A program made the position numbers and the translations under genes. A model generated the notes under the pieces. It worked only from the letters and a program-made list of their open reading frames with translations. It did not search any database and was not told the DNA's origin. A stretch of 64,000 bases of DNA. Source: Piscinibacter gummiphilus. GTDB lineage: Bacteria > Pseudomonadota > Gammaproteobacteria > Burkholderiales > Burkholderiaceae_C. This document shows positions 48,134 to 58,157 of the stretch, piece after piece; position 1 is the first letter of the stretch, and each line of letters opens with the position of its first letter. The stretch is from contig NZ_CP136336.1 in the NCBI RefSeq assembly GCF_032681285.1, positions 4,947,001 to 5,011,000 on the forward strand, read 5' to 3'.

Positions 48134-48451
48134 CTACGCCTTGGGCTTGGCCGGGCGGATGAGCGTCTGCTGATACCAGGCCTCGTTCATCTGCGTGAGG
48201 AAGGGCGCCGTGATGGGGAAGCCCGACTTGTCACCCGGCACCGCTTCGCTGCCACAGCGCGAGCACATCGCGGTCTGGCCTTCGATGGCCTTGGGGTCGT
48301 CGGCGTTGTGCATGTCCAAGCCTGTCCAGCCCACCACTTCCTCGGGCGCAAAGGTCTGCACACAGTTGCAACAGCCGCAGACTTTGCTCCCGAGGACCTG
48401 CGACCAATTGTTCGTGGTGTAGCGGTACGCCGCCACAAGAGGATTTTTCAT
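48134..48451 (-). CDS. Small Cys-rich (zinc-ribbon-like) protein
   Basis: A 105-residue cytoplasmic protein with two Cys pairs (KVCGCCNCVQTF and AMCSRCGSEAV), a spacing suited to one zinc ribbon, and no signal peptide. ATG chosen because the upstream frame runs through the tRNA gene. No recognised function. It stands between the VOC gene and the initiator tRNA gene. Confidence 0.68.
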   Translation of the reverse strand: MKNPLVAAYRYTTNNWSQVLGSKVCGCCNCVQTFAPEEVVGWTGLDMHNADDPKAIEGQTAMCSRCGSEAVPGDKSGFPITAPFLTQMNEAWYQQTLIRPAKPKA

Positions 48452-48546
48452 GTCTCGGATCCTGGAGTTCTGCGGTACGCGCCCGTCCCGTGCGCAGGTG
48501 CCATAGCGTACCGAAGACTGCCAAGCCGAAGTCGGGCTCGAGATGC

Positions 48547-48572
48547 AAAAAGGCCCGCACATGGCGGGCCTT
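48547..48572 (-). terminator. Terminator of the initiator tRNA gene
   Basis: On the minus strand AAGGCCCGC, CATGT loop, GCGGGCC followed by TTTTT: a stem of at least 7 bp with a T tract, about 26 bp past the tRNA 3' end. Confidence 0.85.
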
Positions 48573-48597
48573 CTAGTCTTTTTCTTTTTGCTGAATT

Positions 48598-48674
<77 letters not shown>

Positions 48675-48686
48675 ACTGAGCCAAAG

Positions 48687-48715
48687 AGTGTAGCACAGGG
48701 TGTCGGCGCTGTCAC
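48687..48715 (-). promoter_or_regulatory. Sigma-70 promoter of the initiator tRNA gene
   Basis: -35 GTGACA (48710-48715), 17-bp spacer, -10 TACACT (48687-48692), with the expected start about 7 bp ahead of the mature tRNA 5' end. GTGACA matches consensus at 5 of 6 bases. Confidence 0.75.
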
Positions 48716-48760
48716 CGCTGAACACATGCCATGCAGAGGAGAAATGCCCCGCCAAGCCCC

Positions 48761-48789
48761 AAAGAAAAAGGGCCGGTGAAGACCGGCCC
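48761..48789 (-). terminator. Terminator downstream of rplQ
   Basis: Minus strand GGGCCGGT, CTTC loop, ACCGGCCC, followed by TTTTTCTTT: an 8-bp stem plus T tract about 20 bp after the rplQ stop, closing the large ribosomal protein block. Confidence 0.92.
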
Positions 48790-48810
48790 TTGCGATGCTA
48801 TCGGCTTGGC

Positions 48811-49209
48811 TTATTCAGCCTTGTCTGCACCAGCTTCTTCAGCCGCAGGTTCCGGACGATCGACCAGTTCGACGAACGCCATCGGTGCGTTGTCGCCCAC
48901 ACGGAAACCCATCTTCAGGATGCGCGTGTAGCCACCGGGGCGGGCCTTGTAGCGCGGGCCCAGCTCGTTGAAGAGCTTGGTGACGATGTCGCGATCGCGC
49001 GTGCGGTCGAACGCGAGGCGGCGGTTGGCCAGCGTCGGCTCCTTGGCCAGCGTGATCAGCGGCTCGACGACGCGGCGCAGTTCCTTGGCCTTGGGAAGCG
49101 TGGTCTTGATCGCCTCGTGCTGCAGCAGCGAGTTGGTCATGTTGCGCAGCATGGCGAGGCGGTGCTCGCTGGTGCGGTTGAGCTTACGAAGTCCGTGACG
49201 GTGACGCAT
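48811..49209 (-). CDS. rplQ: 50S ribosomal protein L17
   Basis: 132 residues, opening [17 protein letters not shown] as in all L17. The C-terminal end (about 15 residues, [13 protein letters not shown]) is acidic and probably disordered. It is the last gene of the alpha operon and follows rpoA by 83 bp. Confidence 0.97.
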   Translation of the reverse strand: MRHRHGLRKLNRTSEHRLAMLRNMTNSLLQHEAIKTTLPKAKELRRVVEPLITLAKEPTLANRRLAFDRTRDRDIVTKLFNELGPRYKARPGGYTRILKMGFRVGDNAPMAFVELVDRPEPAAEEAGADKAE

Positions 49210-49292
49210 GGTGCTTTCCTTTCTTCACTATGAATAGCCGACAGCCGTATCAGGTACTGCCGGGTGCACCGGGCTGTGATCAGCCCTGTTGA

Positions 49293-50279
49293 TTAACGCT
49301 TGTCGAGGCCCTGGGGCGGCCAGTTTTCCAGGCGAGCGCCGAGCGTGAGACCACGCGAGGCCAGCACTTCCTTGATTTCGTTGAGCGACTTGCGGCCGAG
49401 GTTTGGCGTCTTGAGGAGCTCGGTCTCGGTGCGCTGGATGAGGTCGCCGATGTAGTAGATGTTTTCGGCCTTGAGGCAGTTGGCCGAACGCACGGTGAGT
49501 TCGAGCTCGTCGACGGGGCGCAGCAGGATCGGGTCGAACTGCGTGCTGCGCTGGGCCGGCTGGTCGAAGGCGGCGATCTCGCTGCCTTCGAGTTGCGCGA
49601 ACACCGCGAGCTGCTCGACGAGGATCTTGGCCGAGGCGCGGATCGCTTCTTCCGGCGTGATGGCGCCGTTGGTGGCGATTTCCATCACGAGCTTGTCGAG
49701 GTCGGTGCGTTGTTCGACGCGGGCCGATTCGACGGTGTAGCTCACGCGCGAGACGGGCGAGAACGACGCGTCCAGCACGATGCGGCCGATCGACTTGGTC
49801 GGCTCGTCGCCATAGCGGCGCAGCGTGCCCGGCACATAGCCACGGCCCTTCTCGACCTTGATCTGCATGTCGAGCTTGCCGCCTTGCGACAGATGGGCGA
49901 TCACATGCTCGGGATTGATGATCTCGACGTCGTGCGGGGTCTGGATGTCGCCGGCGGTGACCGGGCCTTCGCCTTCCTTGCGCAGGACAAGCGTGACTTC
50001 ATCGCGGTTGTGCAAGCGGAACACCACGCCCTTGAGGTTCAGCATGATGTGAACCACGTCTTCTTGCACACCGTCGATCGCCGAGTATTCGTGCAGCACG
50101 CCGGCGATGGTCACTTCGGTCGGCGCATAACCCACCATCGACGACAGCAGCACGCGGCGCAGCGCGTTGCCCAGCGTGTGACCGTAACCGCGCTCGAACG
50201 GCTCGAGCGTGACCTTGGCGCGGTTGCCGCCCAGCGGCTCCACATTGATGGCTTTGGGTTTGAGCAGGTTTGTTTGCAT
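49293..50279 (-). CDS. rpoA: RNA polymerase alpha subunit
   Basis: 328 residues: N-terminal dimerisation domain (to about 235) with [22 protein letters not shown], and the C-terminal DNA- and regulator-binding domain with [12 protein letters not shown] and [13 protein letters not shown]. Length is as in E. coli (329). A 150-bp gap to rpsD includes a hairpin near the rpsD stop. Confidence 0.98.
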   Translation of the reverse strand: MQTNLLKPKAINVEPLGGNRAKVTLEPFERGYGHTLGNALRRVLLSSMVGYAPTEVTIAGVLHEYSAIDGVQEDVVHIMLNLKGVVFRLHNRDEVTLVLRKEGEGPVTAGDIQTPHDVEIINPEHVIAHLSQGGKLDMQIKVEKGRGYVPGTLRRYGDEPTKSIGRIVLDASFSPVSRVSYTVESARVEQRTDLDKLVMEIATNGAITPEEAIRASAKILVEQLAVFAQLEGSEIAAFDQPAQRSTQFDPILLRPVDELELTVRSANCLKAENIYYIGDLIQRTETELLKTPNLGRKSLNEIKEVLASRGLTLGARLENWPPQGLDKR

Positions 50280-50392
50280 GAGGTCTTTCTTTCAATACCC
50301 TCGGCTCGTTACACCGATAAGGCTGAGGGACCAACCGCAGCAGCGGATGCCACCGCGGACGTAGGGAACTCTTAAAACTCGCAATGACCACG

Positions 50393-50411
50393 AGGGCGCT
50401 CGAGGCGCCCT
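50393..50411 (-). other. Hairpin between rpsD and rpoA
   Basis: A 7-bp stem (AGGGCGC/GCGCCCT) with a 5-nt loop, 19 bp after the rpsD stop on the minus strand, without a T tract. Possibly an attenuator, processing or stability element between two alpha-operon genes. Confidence 0.4.
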
Positions 50412-50429
50412 TCGCGGCCACGTCGCACA

Positions 50430-51053
50430 TCAGCGCGAATACAGTTCAACGATCAGCGCTTCCTTGATGTCGGCACCGAACTCATCGCGGTCCGGCGTCT
50501 TCTTGAAGACGCCCTCGAGCTTGCTCGCATCGACCTGCACCCAGTTGGGCATGCCTTGCGATTCCGCAAGCTTCAGCGCGTCGGTGATGCGCAGTTGCTT
50601 CTTCGACTTCTCGCGCACCGCGACCACGTCGCCGACCTTGACCATGTACGAGGCGATGTTCACCACCTGGCCGTTCACCGTGATCGCCTTGTGCGACACC
50701 AGCTGGCGGCCTTCGGCGCGCGTGGAGCCGAAGCCCATGCGGTACACGACGTTGTCGAGGCGCGACTCGAGCAGGGCCAGCAGATTGGCGCCGGTGTTGC
50801 CCTTGCGGCGCTCGGCTTCGGCGAAGTAGCGGCGGAACTGGCGCTCCAGGATGCCGTACATGCGCTTGACCTTCTGCTTTTCGCGCAGTTGCAGGCCGAA
50901 GTCGGAAGTGCGCGAGCCGGAAGTGCGGCCATGCTGGCCGGGCTTGCTGTCGAACTTGACCTTGTCCCCGATCGGGCGGCGAGCGCTCTTCAGGAACAGA
51001 TCAGTGCCTTCACGGCGGGCGAGTTTGCCCTTGGGTCCTAGGTAACGTGCCAC
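50430..51053 (-). CDS. rpsD: 30S ribosomal protein S4
   Basis: 207 residues with the S4 RNA-binding domain ([21 protein letters not shown]). It is the Cys-free, non-zinc form. The start codon is GTG (AAAGGAAGCAAC before it), in contrast to ATG in E. coli. In enterobacteria S4 represses the alpha operon; whether it does so here is not shown by sequence. A 173-bp gap lies between rpsK and this gene. Confidence 0.97.
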   Translation of the reverse strand: MARYLGPKGKLARREGTDLFLKSARRPIGDKVKFDSKPGQHGRTSGSRTSDFGLQLREKQKVKRMYGILERQFRRYFAEAERRKGNTGANLLALLESRLDNVVYRMGFGSTRAEGRQLVSHKAITVNGQVVNIASYMVKVGDVVAVREKSKKQLRITDALKLAESQGMPNWVQVDASKLEGVFKKTPDRDEFGADIKEALIVELYSR

Positions 51054-51149
51054 GTTGCTTCCTTTGTCAATCTGACGCGTGCTTCACGGAGGAGAGGCTC
51101 GCGCGAGTCTGGCGGGTTGTTTTATGGGCGCTCAGACGGTGGGCTTAAA

Positions 51150-51165
51150 GAAACCTTGCGGTTTC
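51150..51165 (-). other. GNRA-capped hairpin between rpsK and rpsD
   Basis: On the minus strand GAAACC, GCAA tetraloop, GGTTTC, then TTTAAG. It could be a weak terminator or a processing/regulatory stem in the 173-bp rpsK-rpsD gap. Confidence 0.35.
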
Positions 51166-51226
51166 AGCAGAACCGCCGGCGAGCACCGTGAGGCGCTGGC
51201 CGGCGACGGGAAAACGATGCGAATCC

Positions 51227-51631
51227 TTAGATGCGACGGCGCTTCTGCGGGCGGCAACCGTTGTGCGGGACCGGCGTCACATCCGAGATGGAGGTGATGC
51301 GGATGCCCAGCGAAGCCAGTGCGCGAACCGACGACTCGCGGCCGGGGCCCGGGCCCTTGATGCGCACGTCGAGGTTCTTGATGCCTTGCTCTTGGGCAGC
51401 GCGGCCGGCCACTTCCGCGGCCACCTGGGCGGCAAAAGGAGTCGATTTGCGCGAGCCCTTGAAACCCTGGCCACCGCTCGAGGCCCACGACAGGGCGCCG
51501 CCTTGGCGGTCGGTGATGGTGATGATCGTGTTGTTGAACGACGCGTGGACGTGCGCGATGCCATCCGCAACGTTCTTGCGGACCTTCTTGCGCACGCGCT
51601 GCGCGGCGGTGTTCTGGGGTGCTTTAGCCAT
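51227..51631 (-). CDS. rpsK: 30S ribosomal protein S11
   Basis: 134 residues with the conserved [10 protein letters not shown] and the C-terminal [18 protein letters not shown]. It binds rRNA at the platform of the small subunit. Gap of 53 bp to rpsM. Confidence 0.98.
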   Translation of the reverse strand: MAKAPQNTAAQRVRKKVRKNVADGIAHVHASFNNTIITITDRQGGALSWASSGGQGFKGSRKSTPFAAQVAAEVAGRAAQEQGIKNLDVRIKGPGPGRESSVRALASLGIRITSISDVTPVPHNGCRPQKRRRI

Positions 51632-51684
51632 ATCGACCTTCTCTCTGTGTGCTCGTCAGACTGCTTGTCGTTGCCGAGCAGCGA

Positions 51685-52050
51685 TCACTTCTTGACCAGT
51701 GCGCCAGACTTGCGCGGACCCTTGCGGGTGCGGGCGTTCGTCTTGGTGCGCTGACCGCGGACCGGCAGGCCGCGGCGATGACGGAAACCGCGGTAGCAGC
51801 CCAGGTCCATCAGGCGCTTGATGTTGATCGACATCTCGCGGCGCAGGTCGCCTTCGATCGTGATCTTGCCGATCTCTTCGCGGATCTTTTCCAGATCGGC
51901 GTCGGTCAGGTCCTTGATCTTGCGGTCGAAGGGAACGCCGCTGTTGCTGCAGATCTTCTGCGCGGTCGTGCGGCCAATGCCGTAGATCGCAGTCAGGCCG
52001 ATCTCGGCGTGCTTGTGCGGCGGAATGTTGATACCAGCAATACGTGCCAT
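51685..52050 (-). CDS. rpsM: 30S ribosomal protein S13
   Basis: 121 residues opening [20 protein letters not shown] and ending with the basic tail ([15 protein letters not shown]) that contacts tRNA in the P site. The gene follows rpmJ by 38 bp. Confidence 0.98.
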   Translation of the reverse strand: MARIAGINIPPHKHAEIGLTAIYGIGRTTAQKICSNSGVPFDRKIKDLTDADLEKIREEIGKITIEGDLRREMSINIKRLMDLGCYRGFRHRRGLPVRGQRTKTNARTRKGPRKSGALVKK

Positions 52051-52088
52051 GTGCTTCCTCTATTCGCTGTGTGCGGGCAAGCCGGGGC

Positions 52089-52202
52089 TCAGCCCTGGCG
52101 CTGCTTGTGACGCGGATCGGTGCAGATCACGCGCACCACGCCCTTGCGGCGGATGACCTTGCAATTCCGGCACATTGCCTTGACCGATGCTGCAACTTTC
52201 AT
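52089..52202 (-). CDS. rpmJ: 50S ribosomal protein L36
   Basis: A 37-residue gene too short for many gene finders. It reads [16 protein letters not shown]... and keeps Cys11, Cys14, Cys27 and His32, so it is the zinc-binding (C+) form. It lies between infA and rpsM, the usual place. Confidence 0.96.
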   Translation of the reverse strand: MKVAASVKAMCRNCKVIRRKGVVRVICTDPRHKQRQG

Positions 52203-52255
52203 TCTCTTCTCCTAGGCCTTCGTCAGACCGCTTCTCAAATCATCAAACTCGTTCG

Positions 52256-52474
52256 TCACTTGGCGCGGAACACGATACGTGCCCGCGACAAATCGTAGGG
52301 CGTCAGCTCGACCGTCACCTTGTCTCCGGGAAGGATGCGGATGTAGTGCATGCGCATCTTTCCGGAAATGTGGCCCAGCACGATGTGCCCGTTTTCCAGC
52401 TTCACACGGAACGTGGCGTTGGGGAGGTTCTCCAGAATCTCACCCTGCATCTGAATGACGTCGTCTTTCGCCAT
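52256..52474 (-). CDS. infA: Translation initiation factor IF-1
   Basis: 72 residues, an OB fold with [20 protein letters not shown] and the central [12 protein letters not shown]. The placement between secY and rpmJ follows the spc-alpha order. The C-terminus [10 protein letters not shown] is standard. Confidence 0.96.
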   Translation of the reverse strand: MAKDDVIQMQGEILENLPNATFRVKLENGHIVLGHISGKMRMHYIRILPGDKVTVELTPYDLSRARIVFRAK

Positions 52475-52486
52475 GCCGTGTGTCGT

Positions 52487-53797
52487 TCAACTCGCCTTGA
52501 AACTTGCCTTCTTCAGCAGCGATTCGTACTGCTGACTCATCACGTAACTCTGCACCTGGGCCCAGAAGTCCATCGTGACGACCACGATGATCAGGAGGGA
52601 AGTACCGCCGAAGTAGAACGGGACGTTGTACTTCAGCACCAGGAACTCGGGCAGCAGGCACACGGCGGTGATGTAGATCGCGCCGGCTAGCGTGAGGCGG
52701 GACAGGATGCGGTCGATGTGCCGTGCGGTCTGCTCACCAGGGCGAATGCCCGGGATGAAGGCACCGCTCTTCTTCAGGTTGTCTGCGGTCTCGCGGCTGT
52801 TGAACACCAGGGCCGTGTAGAAAAAGCAGAAGAACACGATGGCTGCAGCAAACAGCATCACGTAGATCGGCTGGCCTGGCGACAGCGCCGCGGCGAGATC
52901 CTTCAACCAGCGCAGGCTGTCCCCCGTGGCGAACCACCCCACGATCGTGGCCGGCAGCAGGATGATCGACGACGCGAAGATCGGCGGAATGACGCCCGAC
53001 ATGTTCAGCTTGAGCGGCAGGTGCGACGACTGGCCACCATAGACCTTGTTGCCCACCTGGCGCTTGGCGTAGTTCACCAGGATCTTTCGCTGGCCTCGCT
53101 CCACGAAGACCACGACGTAGGTCACCGCACCGATCAGCACGACGATGAACATCGCCACCAGCACGCTCATCGCGCCAGTACGCACCAGTTCCAGCAGACC
53201 GCCAATGGCGCTCGGCAAACCTGCCGCAATGCCACCAAAGATCAGGATCGAGATGCCGTTGCCCAGGCCACGCTCGGTGATCTGCTCACCCAGCCACATC
53301 AGGAACATCGTGCCGGCCACCAGACTCACCACCGCGGTCATGCGGAAGCCGAAGCCCGGGCTGATCACGAGACCCGGCGACCCTTCAAGCGCGAGCGCAA
53401 TGCCCAGCGCCTGAAACAGCGCGAGACCCAGGGTGCCATAGCGCGTGTACTGCGTGATCTTGCGGCGACCGGCCTCGCCTTCCTTCTTCAGAGCTTCGAG
53501 CGAGGGCACCACGTAGGTCATCAACTGCATGATGATCGACGCGGAGATATACGGCATGATGCCCAGCGCGAACACGGTGAAGCGTTGCAGCGCACCGCCG
53601 GAGAAGACGTTCAGCAGGCTGAGAATGCCCCCTTCCTGCGTCTTGAACATCTCCTGCAGCTGAGCCGGGTCGATGCCAGGCACCGGGATGTGCCCCCCGA
53701 TGCGGTAGACCACGAGCGCGAGCAGCAAGAAGACAAGCCGGCGACGGAGGTCACCAAACTTGCCGCTCTTGGCCAGCTGATTCGCGTTGGTTGCCAC
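52487..53797 (-). CDS. secY: Protein translocase subunit SecY
   Basis: 436 residues, ten transmembrane helices. Typical motifs: [14 protein letters not shown] (end of helix 1 and plug), [14 protein letters not shown], and [22 protein letters not shown] near the C-terminal helices. The start codon is GTG (GTG GCA ACC). It forms the channel used by SecDF-YajC, encoded earlier in this window. Confidence 0.97.
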   Translation of the reverse strand: MATNANQLAKSGKFGDLRRRLVFLLLALVVYRIGGHIPVPGIDPAQLQEMFKTQEGGILSLLNVFSGGALQRFTVFALGIMPYISASIIMQLMTYVVPSLEALKKEGEAGRRKITQYTRYGTLGLALFQALGIALALEGSPGLVISPGFGFRMTAVVSLVAGTMFLMWLGEQITERGLGNGISILIFGGIAAGLPSAIGGLLELVRTGAMSVLVAMFIVVLIGAVTYVVVFVERGQRKILVNYAKRQVGNKVYGGQSSHLPLKLNMSGVIPPIFASSIILLPATIVGWFATGDSLRWLKDLAAALSPGQPIYVMLFAAAIVFFCFFYTALVFNSRETADNLKKSGAFIPGIRPGEQTARHIDRILSRLTLAGAIYITAVCLLPEFLVLKYNVPFYFGGTSLLIIVVVTMDFWAQVQSYVMSQQYESLLKKASFKAS

Positions 53798-53829
53798 TGA
53801 GACCGATTCCTTAAGCGAAGTCAGTCAGC

Positions 53830-54261
53830 TCAGGCGATCGAGCCACCAGCGGCTTCGATCGCAGCCTTCGCGCCAGCGGTGGCGCCAATGCCCTTGAGCG
53901 CGACCTTCTTGGTCAGCTCGCCCGACTTGATGACCTTGACCACCTTGGCCAGTTCGCCCACGAGGCCAGCGGCCTTGAGTGCGAGCACGTCGACTTCGGC
54001 AGCGCCCAGGCGCTCCAGGTCGGTCAGGCTGATCTCGGCGTTGTACTTGAGCGAGGCCGACTTGAAGCCACGCTTCGGCAGGCGACGCTGCAGCGGCATC
54101 TGGCCGCCTTCGAAGCCGACCTTGTGGTAGCCACCCGAACGCGACTTCTGGCCCTTGTGGCCACGGCCGGCGGTCTTGCCCAGACCAGAGCCGATGCCAC
54201 GGCCGACACGGCGGCGGGCACGCTTCGAACCAGCGGCGGGCTTGATGCTGTTGAGTTCCAT
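53830..54261 (-). CDS. rplO: 50S ribosomal protein L15
   Basis: 143 residues with the Gly/Arg-rich N-terminal loop ([22 protein letters not shown]) and [18 protein letters not shown]. It precedes secY by 32 bp. Confidence 0.97.
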   Translation of the reverse strand: MELNSIKPAAGSKRARRRVGRGIGSGLGKTAGRGHKGQKSRSGGYHKVGFEGGQMPLQRRLPKRGFKSASLKYNAEISLTDLERLGAAEVDVLALKAAGLVGELAKVVKVIKSGELTKKVALKGIGATAGAKAAIEAAGGSIA

Positions 54262-54275
54262 GTTCGTTCCTTGCC

Positions 54276-54464
54276 TCAGATCACCTTCACCAGGTACTGG
54301 ACCTTGGTGATCATGCCGCGCACGGACGGGGTGTCCTCGAGCGTGGAGGTGCTGTTGAGCTTGCGCAGGCCCAGGCCACGCACGGTGGCGCGGTGCGATT
54401 CACGCGTGCCGGCGATGCTGCGCACGAGCTTCACGGTGACGGTCTTCTTGTCTGCTGCTGCCAT
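54276..54464 (-). CDS. rpmD: 50S ribosomal protein L30
   Basis: 62 residues from the ATG after TTTCTCC...; typical [28 protein letters not shown]. The frame is open further upstream (overlapping rpsE), but the family starts here. 14-bp gap to rplO. Confidence 0.95.
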   Translation of the reverse strand: MAAADKKTVTVKLVRSIAGTRESHRATVRGLGLRKLNSTSTLEDTPSVRGMITKVQYLVKVI

Positions 54465-54487
54465 GATGTTTCTCCGATCCCGGCCGT

Positions 54488-55006
54488 TCAGCCGAGGATC
54501 TCTTCGACCGTCAGGCCGCGTTTGGCGGCGATCTCGGCCGGGGTGCTGATGTTCTTCAGCGCGTCCAGCGTGGCGCGAACCATGTTGTAGGGGTTCGACG
54601 AACCGAGGCTCTTGCACACGATGTCGGTCACACCCATCACTTCGAAGACGGCGCGCATCGGGCCGCCGGCGATGATGCCGTCACCGGGCTTGGCCGGAGC
54701 CATCAGCACGCGCGAAGCACCGTGTTCGCCGACCACCTTGTGGTGGATCGTGCCGTTCTTGAGCGACACCTTGAACAGGTTGCGGCGAGCCGATTCCATG
54801 GCCTTCTGCACCGCGACCGGCACTTCCTTGGCCTTGCCCTTGCCCATGCCGATGCGGCCATCGCCATCACCGACCACGGTCAGCGCCGCGAAGCTCAGCG
54901 TGCGGCCGCCCTTCACCACCTTGGTGACGCGGTTCACCGCGATCATCTTTTCCTTCAGGCCGTCGTCATTGCCTTCGGCTTGTGCGCGGGGAGTGAACTT
55001 TGCCAT
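54488..55006 (-). CDS. rpsE: 30S ribosomal protein S5
   Basis: 172 residues with the S5 domain [20 protein letters not shown] and [16 protein letters not shown]. It lies between rplR and rpmD in the normal order. Confidence 0.98.
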   Translation of the reverse strand: MAKFTPRAQAEGNDDGLKEKMIAVNRVTKVVKGGRTLSFAALTVVGDGDGRIGMGKGKAKEVPVAVQKAMESARRNLFKVSLKNGTIHHKVVGEHGASRVLMAPAKPGDGIIAGGPMRAVFEVMGVTDIVCKSLGSSNPYNMVRATLDALKNISTPAEIAAKRGLTVEEILG

Positions 55007-55017
55007 TTCAATCTTCC

Positions 55018-55386
55018 TTAGAACTGCAGGCCGGCTTCACGCGCGGCTTCAGCCAGGGCCTTCACGCGGCCGTGATAAGCGAAACCAGCGCGGTCGAACG
55101 CGACCTTCTCGATGCCGGCCGCCTTGGCCTTCTCGGCGATGCGCTTGCCGATCAAGGTGGCGGCATTGACGTTGCCACCCTTGCCGGCGGCGCCGAGTTC
55201 CTTGCGGACATCGGCTTCGGCGGTCGAAGCGCTGGCCAGCACCTTGCTGCCGTCGTCGGAGATGACGTTGGCGTAGATGTGCAGGTTGGTACGGAACACC
55301 GTCAGGCGGGCCACGCGCTGCACCGCAATGCGGGCGCGGGTCTGGCGGGAGCGGCGGATGCGCTGGTCCTTCTTGGTCAGTGACAT
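55018..55386 (-). CDS. rplR: 50S ribosomal protein L18
   Basis: 122 residues (117 in E. coli) with [20 protein letters not shown] and [15 protein letters not shown]. It contacts 5S rRNA. The gap to rplF is 12 bp. Confidence 0.97.
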   Translation of the reverse strand: MSLTKKDQRIRRSRQTRARIAVQRVARLTVFRTNLHIYANVISDDGSKVLASASTAEADVRKELGAAGKGGNVNAATLIGKRIAEKAKAAGIEKVAFDRAGFAYHGRVKALAEAAREAGLQF

Positions 55387-55398
55387 GGTCGTCGCTCC

Positions 55399-55932
55399 TT
55401 ACTTCTTCTTGGTCTCTTTGATCGTGACCTTCTCGTCCGCATAGCGGATGCCCTTGCCCTTGTACGGCTCAGGCGGGCGGATCGCGCGAACTTCAGCGGC
55501 GATCTGGCCCACGACTTGGCGATCAGAACCCTTGATGATGATCTCGGTCTGCGTCGGGCACTCGACCTTGATGCCAGCCGGCATGTCCTTGGCCACAGGG
55601 TGCGAGAAACCGATCTGCAGGTTGAGCTTCTGACCGGCGGCCTGGGCACGGAAGCCCACGCCCACCAGGGTCAGCTTGCGCTCGAAACCCTTGCTCACGC
55701 CGTTGACCATGTTGTTCACCAGCGCACGCATGGTGCCGGACATGGCATCGGCTTCGACCGAGTCGTTGGCCGGGGCAAAGGTCACCTTGCCGTCAGCGCT
55801 CTTCACGGTCACGAGGGAGTTCACCGGACGCACCAGCGTGCCGAGCGAACCCTTGATGCTGATTTGGTCAGCAGTGATCGCGACATCCACACCCTTGGGG
55901 ATGGCGATCGGCATTTTTCCAACGCGGGACAT
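55399..55932 (-). CDS. rplF: 50S ribosomal protein L6
   Basis: 177 residues, two L6 folds, with [16 protein letters not shown] at the start and [18 protein letters not shown] near the end. 15-bp gap to rpsH. Confidence 0.98.
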   Translation of the reverse strand: MSRVGKMPIAIPKGVDVAITADQISIKGSLGTLVRPVNSLVTVKSADGKVTFAPANDSVEADAMSGTMRALVNNMVNGVSKGFERKLTLVGVGFRAQAAGQKLNLQIGFSHPVAKDMPAGIKVECPTQTEIIIKGSDRQVVGQIAAEVRAIRPPEPYKGKGIRYADEKVTIKETKKK

Positions 55933-55947
55933 TGTGTCTTCCCTCTC

Positions 55948-56343
55948 TTAGGCGACGTAGCAGAGCACTTCGCCGCCGATGCCGGCCTGGCGTGCCTTGC
56001 GGTCGGTCATCACGCCCTTCGGCGTGGTGACGATGGCCACACCCAGTCCGTTCTGGACGCTCGGGATGTCGTGGCGGCCCTTGTAGATGCGCAGGCCAGG
56101 ACGGCTCACGCGCTCGATGTGCTCGATCACGGGACGGCCGGCGTAGTACTTCAGCGCGATCTCCAGCTGCGGCTTGGCCTTGTCGCCGGTGATGGCGAAG
56201 CTCTCGATGTAACCCTCGTCCTTCAGGACCTGGGCAATCGCCACCTTCAGCTTGCTGGACGGCAGGGCAACGCTGGTCTTCTCGACCATCTGCGCGTTGC
56301 GGATGCGCGTCAGCATGTCGGCGATAGGATCACTCATGCTCAT
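55948..56343 (-). CDS. rpsH: 30S ribosomal protein S8
   Basis: 131 residues opening [18 protein letters not shown]. In E. coli S8 represses the spc operon by binding mRNA near rplE; I have not identified that site here. Two close ATGs are in frame (56343 and 56337); the first is used by relatives. Confidence 0.97.
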   Translation of the reverse strand: MSMSDPIADMLTRIRNAQMVEKTSVALPSSKLKVAIAQVLKDEGYIESFAITGDKAKPQLEIALKYYAGRPVIEHIERVSRPGLRIYKGRHDIPSVQNGLGVAIVTTPKGVMTDRKARQAGIGGEVLCYVA

Positions 56344-56370
56344 TCGAATATCTCCTGATCGTCGTGCCGA

Positions 56371-56676
56371 TTACCAGCTCGCCTTGATGACACCGGGGAT
56401 GTCACCCTTGAAGGCCAGTTCGCGGATCTTGTTGCGGGCCAGACCGAACTTGCGGAACGTGCCGCGGGGGCGGCCGGTCAGTTCGCAGCGGTTGCGCTGG
56501 CGGGTCGGGTAGGCGTTGCGGGGCAGCTGCTGCAGAGCCAGACGGGCGGCATAGCGCTCCTCGTCGGACTTCTTCGCGTCGTTCGCAGTGGCCTTGAGCT
56601 CGTCGTACTTCTTCTTGTACTTGGCGACCAATTGCTCGCGCTTCAGTTCGCGCTGGATGAGGGAAGTTTTAGCCAT
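56371..56676 (-). CDS. rpsN: 30S ribosomal protein S14
   Basis: 101 residues, the long form without zinc (a single Cys, in [12 protein letters not shown]). It follows rplE by 7 bp. Confidence 0.97.
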   Translation of the reverse strand: MAKTSLIQRELKREQLVAKYKKKYDELKATANDAKKSDEERYAARLALQQLPRNAYPTRQRNRCELTGRPRGTFRKFGLARNKIRELAFKGDIPGVIKASW

Positions 56677-56683
56677 GGCCGCC

Positions 56684-57265
56684 TCAGTTCTTGAACGGGA
56701 ATTTGAAGGCCGACAGCAGTGCCTTGCACTCGTCGTCGCTCTTCGCGGTCGTCGTGATGCTGATGTTCAGACCACGCAGCGCATCCACCTTGTCGTACTC
56801 GATCTCAGGGAAGATGATCTGTTCTTTGACGCCGATGTTGTAGTTGCCACGGCCATCGAACGAACGGCCCGAGATGCCGCGGAAGTCGCGCACGCGGGGC
56901 AGAGCGATCGTCACGAAGCGGTCCAGGAATTCATACATCTGGACGCCACGCAGGGTGACCATGCAGCCGATGGGCACGCCGTCACGGATCTTGAAGCCGG
57001 CGATCGCCTTCTTGCTCTTGGTGACGACAGGCTTCTGGCCGGCAATCTTGGTCAGATCGCCCACAGCGTGTTCCATGACCTTCTTGTCGGACACCGCTTC
57101 GCTCACACCCATGTTGAGCGTGATCTTGGTAATGCGGGGCACCTGCATCGGCGACTTGTAGCCGAACTTCTCGATGAGAGCCGGCGCGATCGTGTCGCGA
57201 TACACCTTCTGCAGGCGGGCGGCGGGGGCGCCAGCTTGGGCGGCTTGGGCTTGTTGCTTGGCCAT
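56684..57265 (-). CDS. rplE: 50S ribosomal protein L5
   Basis: 193 residues, compared with 179 in E. coli. The surplus is mainly a 15-residue Gln/Ala-rich N-terminal stretch ([18 protein letters not shown]) before the family start [19 protein letters not shown]. The body has [20 protein letters not shown]. It follows rplX by 5 bp. Confidence 0.96.
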   Translation of the reverse strand: MAKQQAQAAQAGAPAARLQKVYRDTIAPALIEKFGYKSPMQVPRITKITLNMGVSEAVSDKKVMEHAVGDLTKIAGQKPVVTKSKKAIAGFKIRDGVPIGCMVTLRGVQMYEFLDRFVTIALPRVRDFRGISGRSFDGRGNYNIGVKEQIIFPEIEYDKVDALRGLNISITTTAKSDDECKALLSAFKFPFKN

Positions 57266-57270
57266 GTTGA

Positions 57271-57603
57271 TTACGCCTTGATTTCGTCGCCGCTGGAGCG
57301 GAAGACACGGACCTTGGTGGTCTTGTTGGTCTTGGCGTCGGCCACCAGCTTGATGCCCACGCGATCGGCCTTGCCGGTAGCGGGATTGAAGATGGCGACG
57401 TTGGACTGGTGGATCGACAAGGTCTTGTCGACGACGCCGCCGGTCGTACCCTTCATCGGGTTCGGCTTGACGTGCTTCTTCACCACGTTCACGCCTTCGA
57501 CCACGATGCGGTCTTCACTTTCGCGCGACAGCACCGTGCCACGCTTGCCCTTGTCGCGGCCGGTCAACACGATGACCTGGTCGCCTTTGCGAATCTTGTT
57601 CAT
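57271..57603 (-). CDS. rplX: 50S ribosomal protein L24
   Basis: 110 residues with the KOW motif [20 protein letters not shown]. 21-bp gap to rplN. Confidence 0.97.
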   Translation of the reverse strand: MNKIRKGDQVIVLTGRDKGKRGTVLSRESEDRIVVEGVNVVKKHVKPNPMKGTTGGVVDKTLSIHQSNVAIFNPATGKADRVGIKLVADAKTNKTTKVRVFRSSGDEIKA

Positions 57604-57624
57604 TCAGCTTTCTCCAACCGCAGC

Positions 57625-57993
57625 TCAGAGCACTTCGGGTGCAAGCGAAACGATCTTCATGAAACGCTCGGTACGCAGTTCACGCGTCACCGGGCCGAAG
57701 ATGCGGGTGCCGATCGGCTCGAGCTTGGCGTTCAGCAGGACGGCGGCGTTGCCATCGAACTTCACCAGCGAACCGTCTTGGCGGCGCACGCCCTTGGCGG
57801 TGCGAACGACGACGGCGCTGTAGACCTCACCCTTCTTCACGCGACCACGCGGCGCAGCTTCCTTGATGGAAACCTTGATCACGTCACCGATGCCGGCGTA
57901 ACGACGCTTGGAGCCGCCGAGCACCTTGATGCACTGGACGGACTTCGCGCCAGTGTTGTCCGCGACATCAAGCCGCGATTGCATTTGAATCAT
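57625..57993 (-). CDS. rplN: 50S ribosomal protein L14
   Basis: 122 residues starting [20 protein letters not shown]. It is the first gene of the spc section, 164 bp from the peroxiredoxin. Its own promoter is at 58109-58138, giving an approximately 105-nt leader. The frame remains open upstream, but the family begins here. Confidence 0.98.
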   Translation of the reverse strand: MIQMQSRLDVADNTGAKSVQCIKVLGGSKRRYAGIGDVIKVSIKEAAPRGRVKKGEVYSAVVVRTAKGVRRQDGSLVKFDGNAAVLLNAKLEPIGTRIFGPVTRELRTERFMKIVSLAPEVL

Positions 57994-58108
57994 GTTCTGT
58001 CCCCAACTTGTCTCGCCGAAGCAAGCAGTCTTGGGCCCGTGTATGGGCGGAGCCGAATCGTTTCGTGATGCGCGACGGCAAAACGGCCGGTTTTCGGCGA
58101 AGCTGCGG

Positions 58109-58138
58109 ATTATGCAGTGCGTCAAAAGCCCATGTCAA
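58109..58138 (-). promoter_or_regulatory. Strong sigma-70 promoter of the spc section (rplN)
   Basis: On the minus strand TTGACA (58133-58138), 18-bp spacer, CATAAT (58109-58114). The -35 equals the consensus and the -10 differs by one base. It lies 20 bp past the peroxiredoxin stop and provides rplN-rplX-rplE... with an independent start. Confidence 0.85.
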
Positions 58139-58157
58139 GCACGGGCGATCCATTTCT

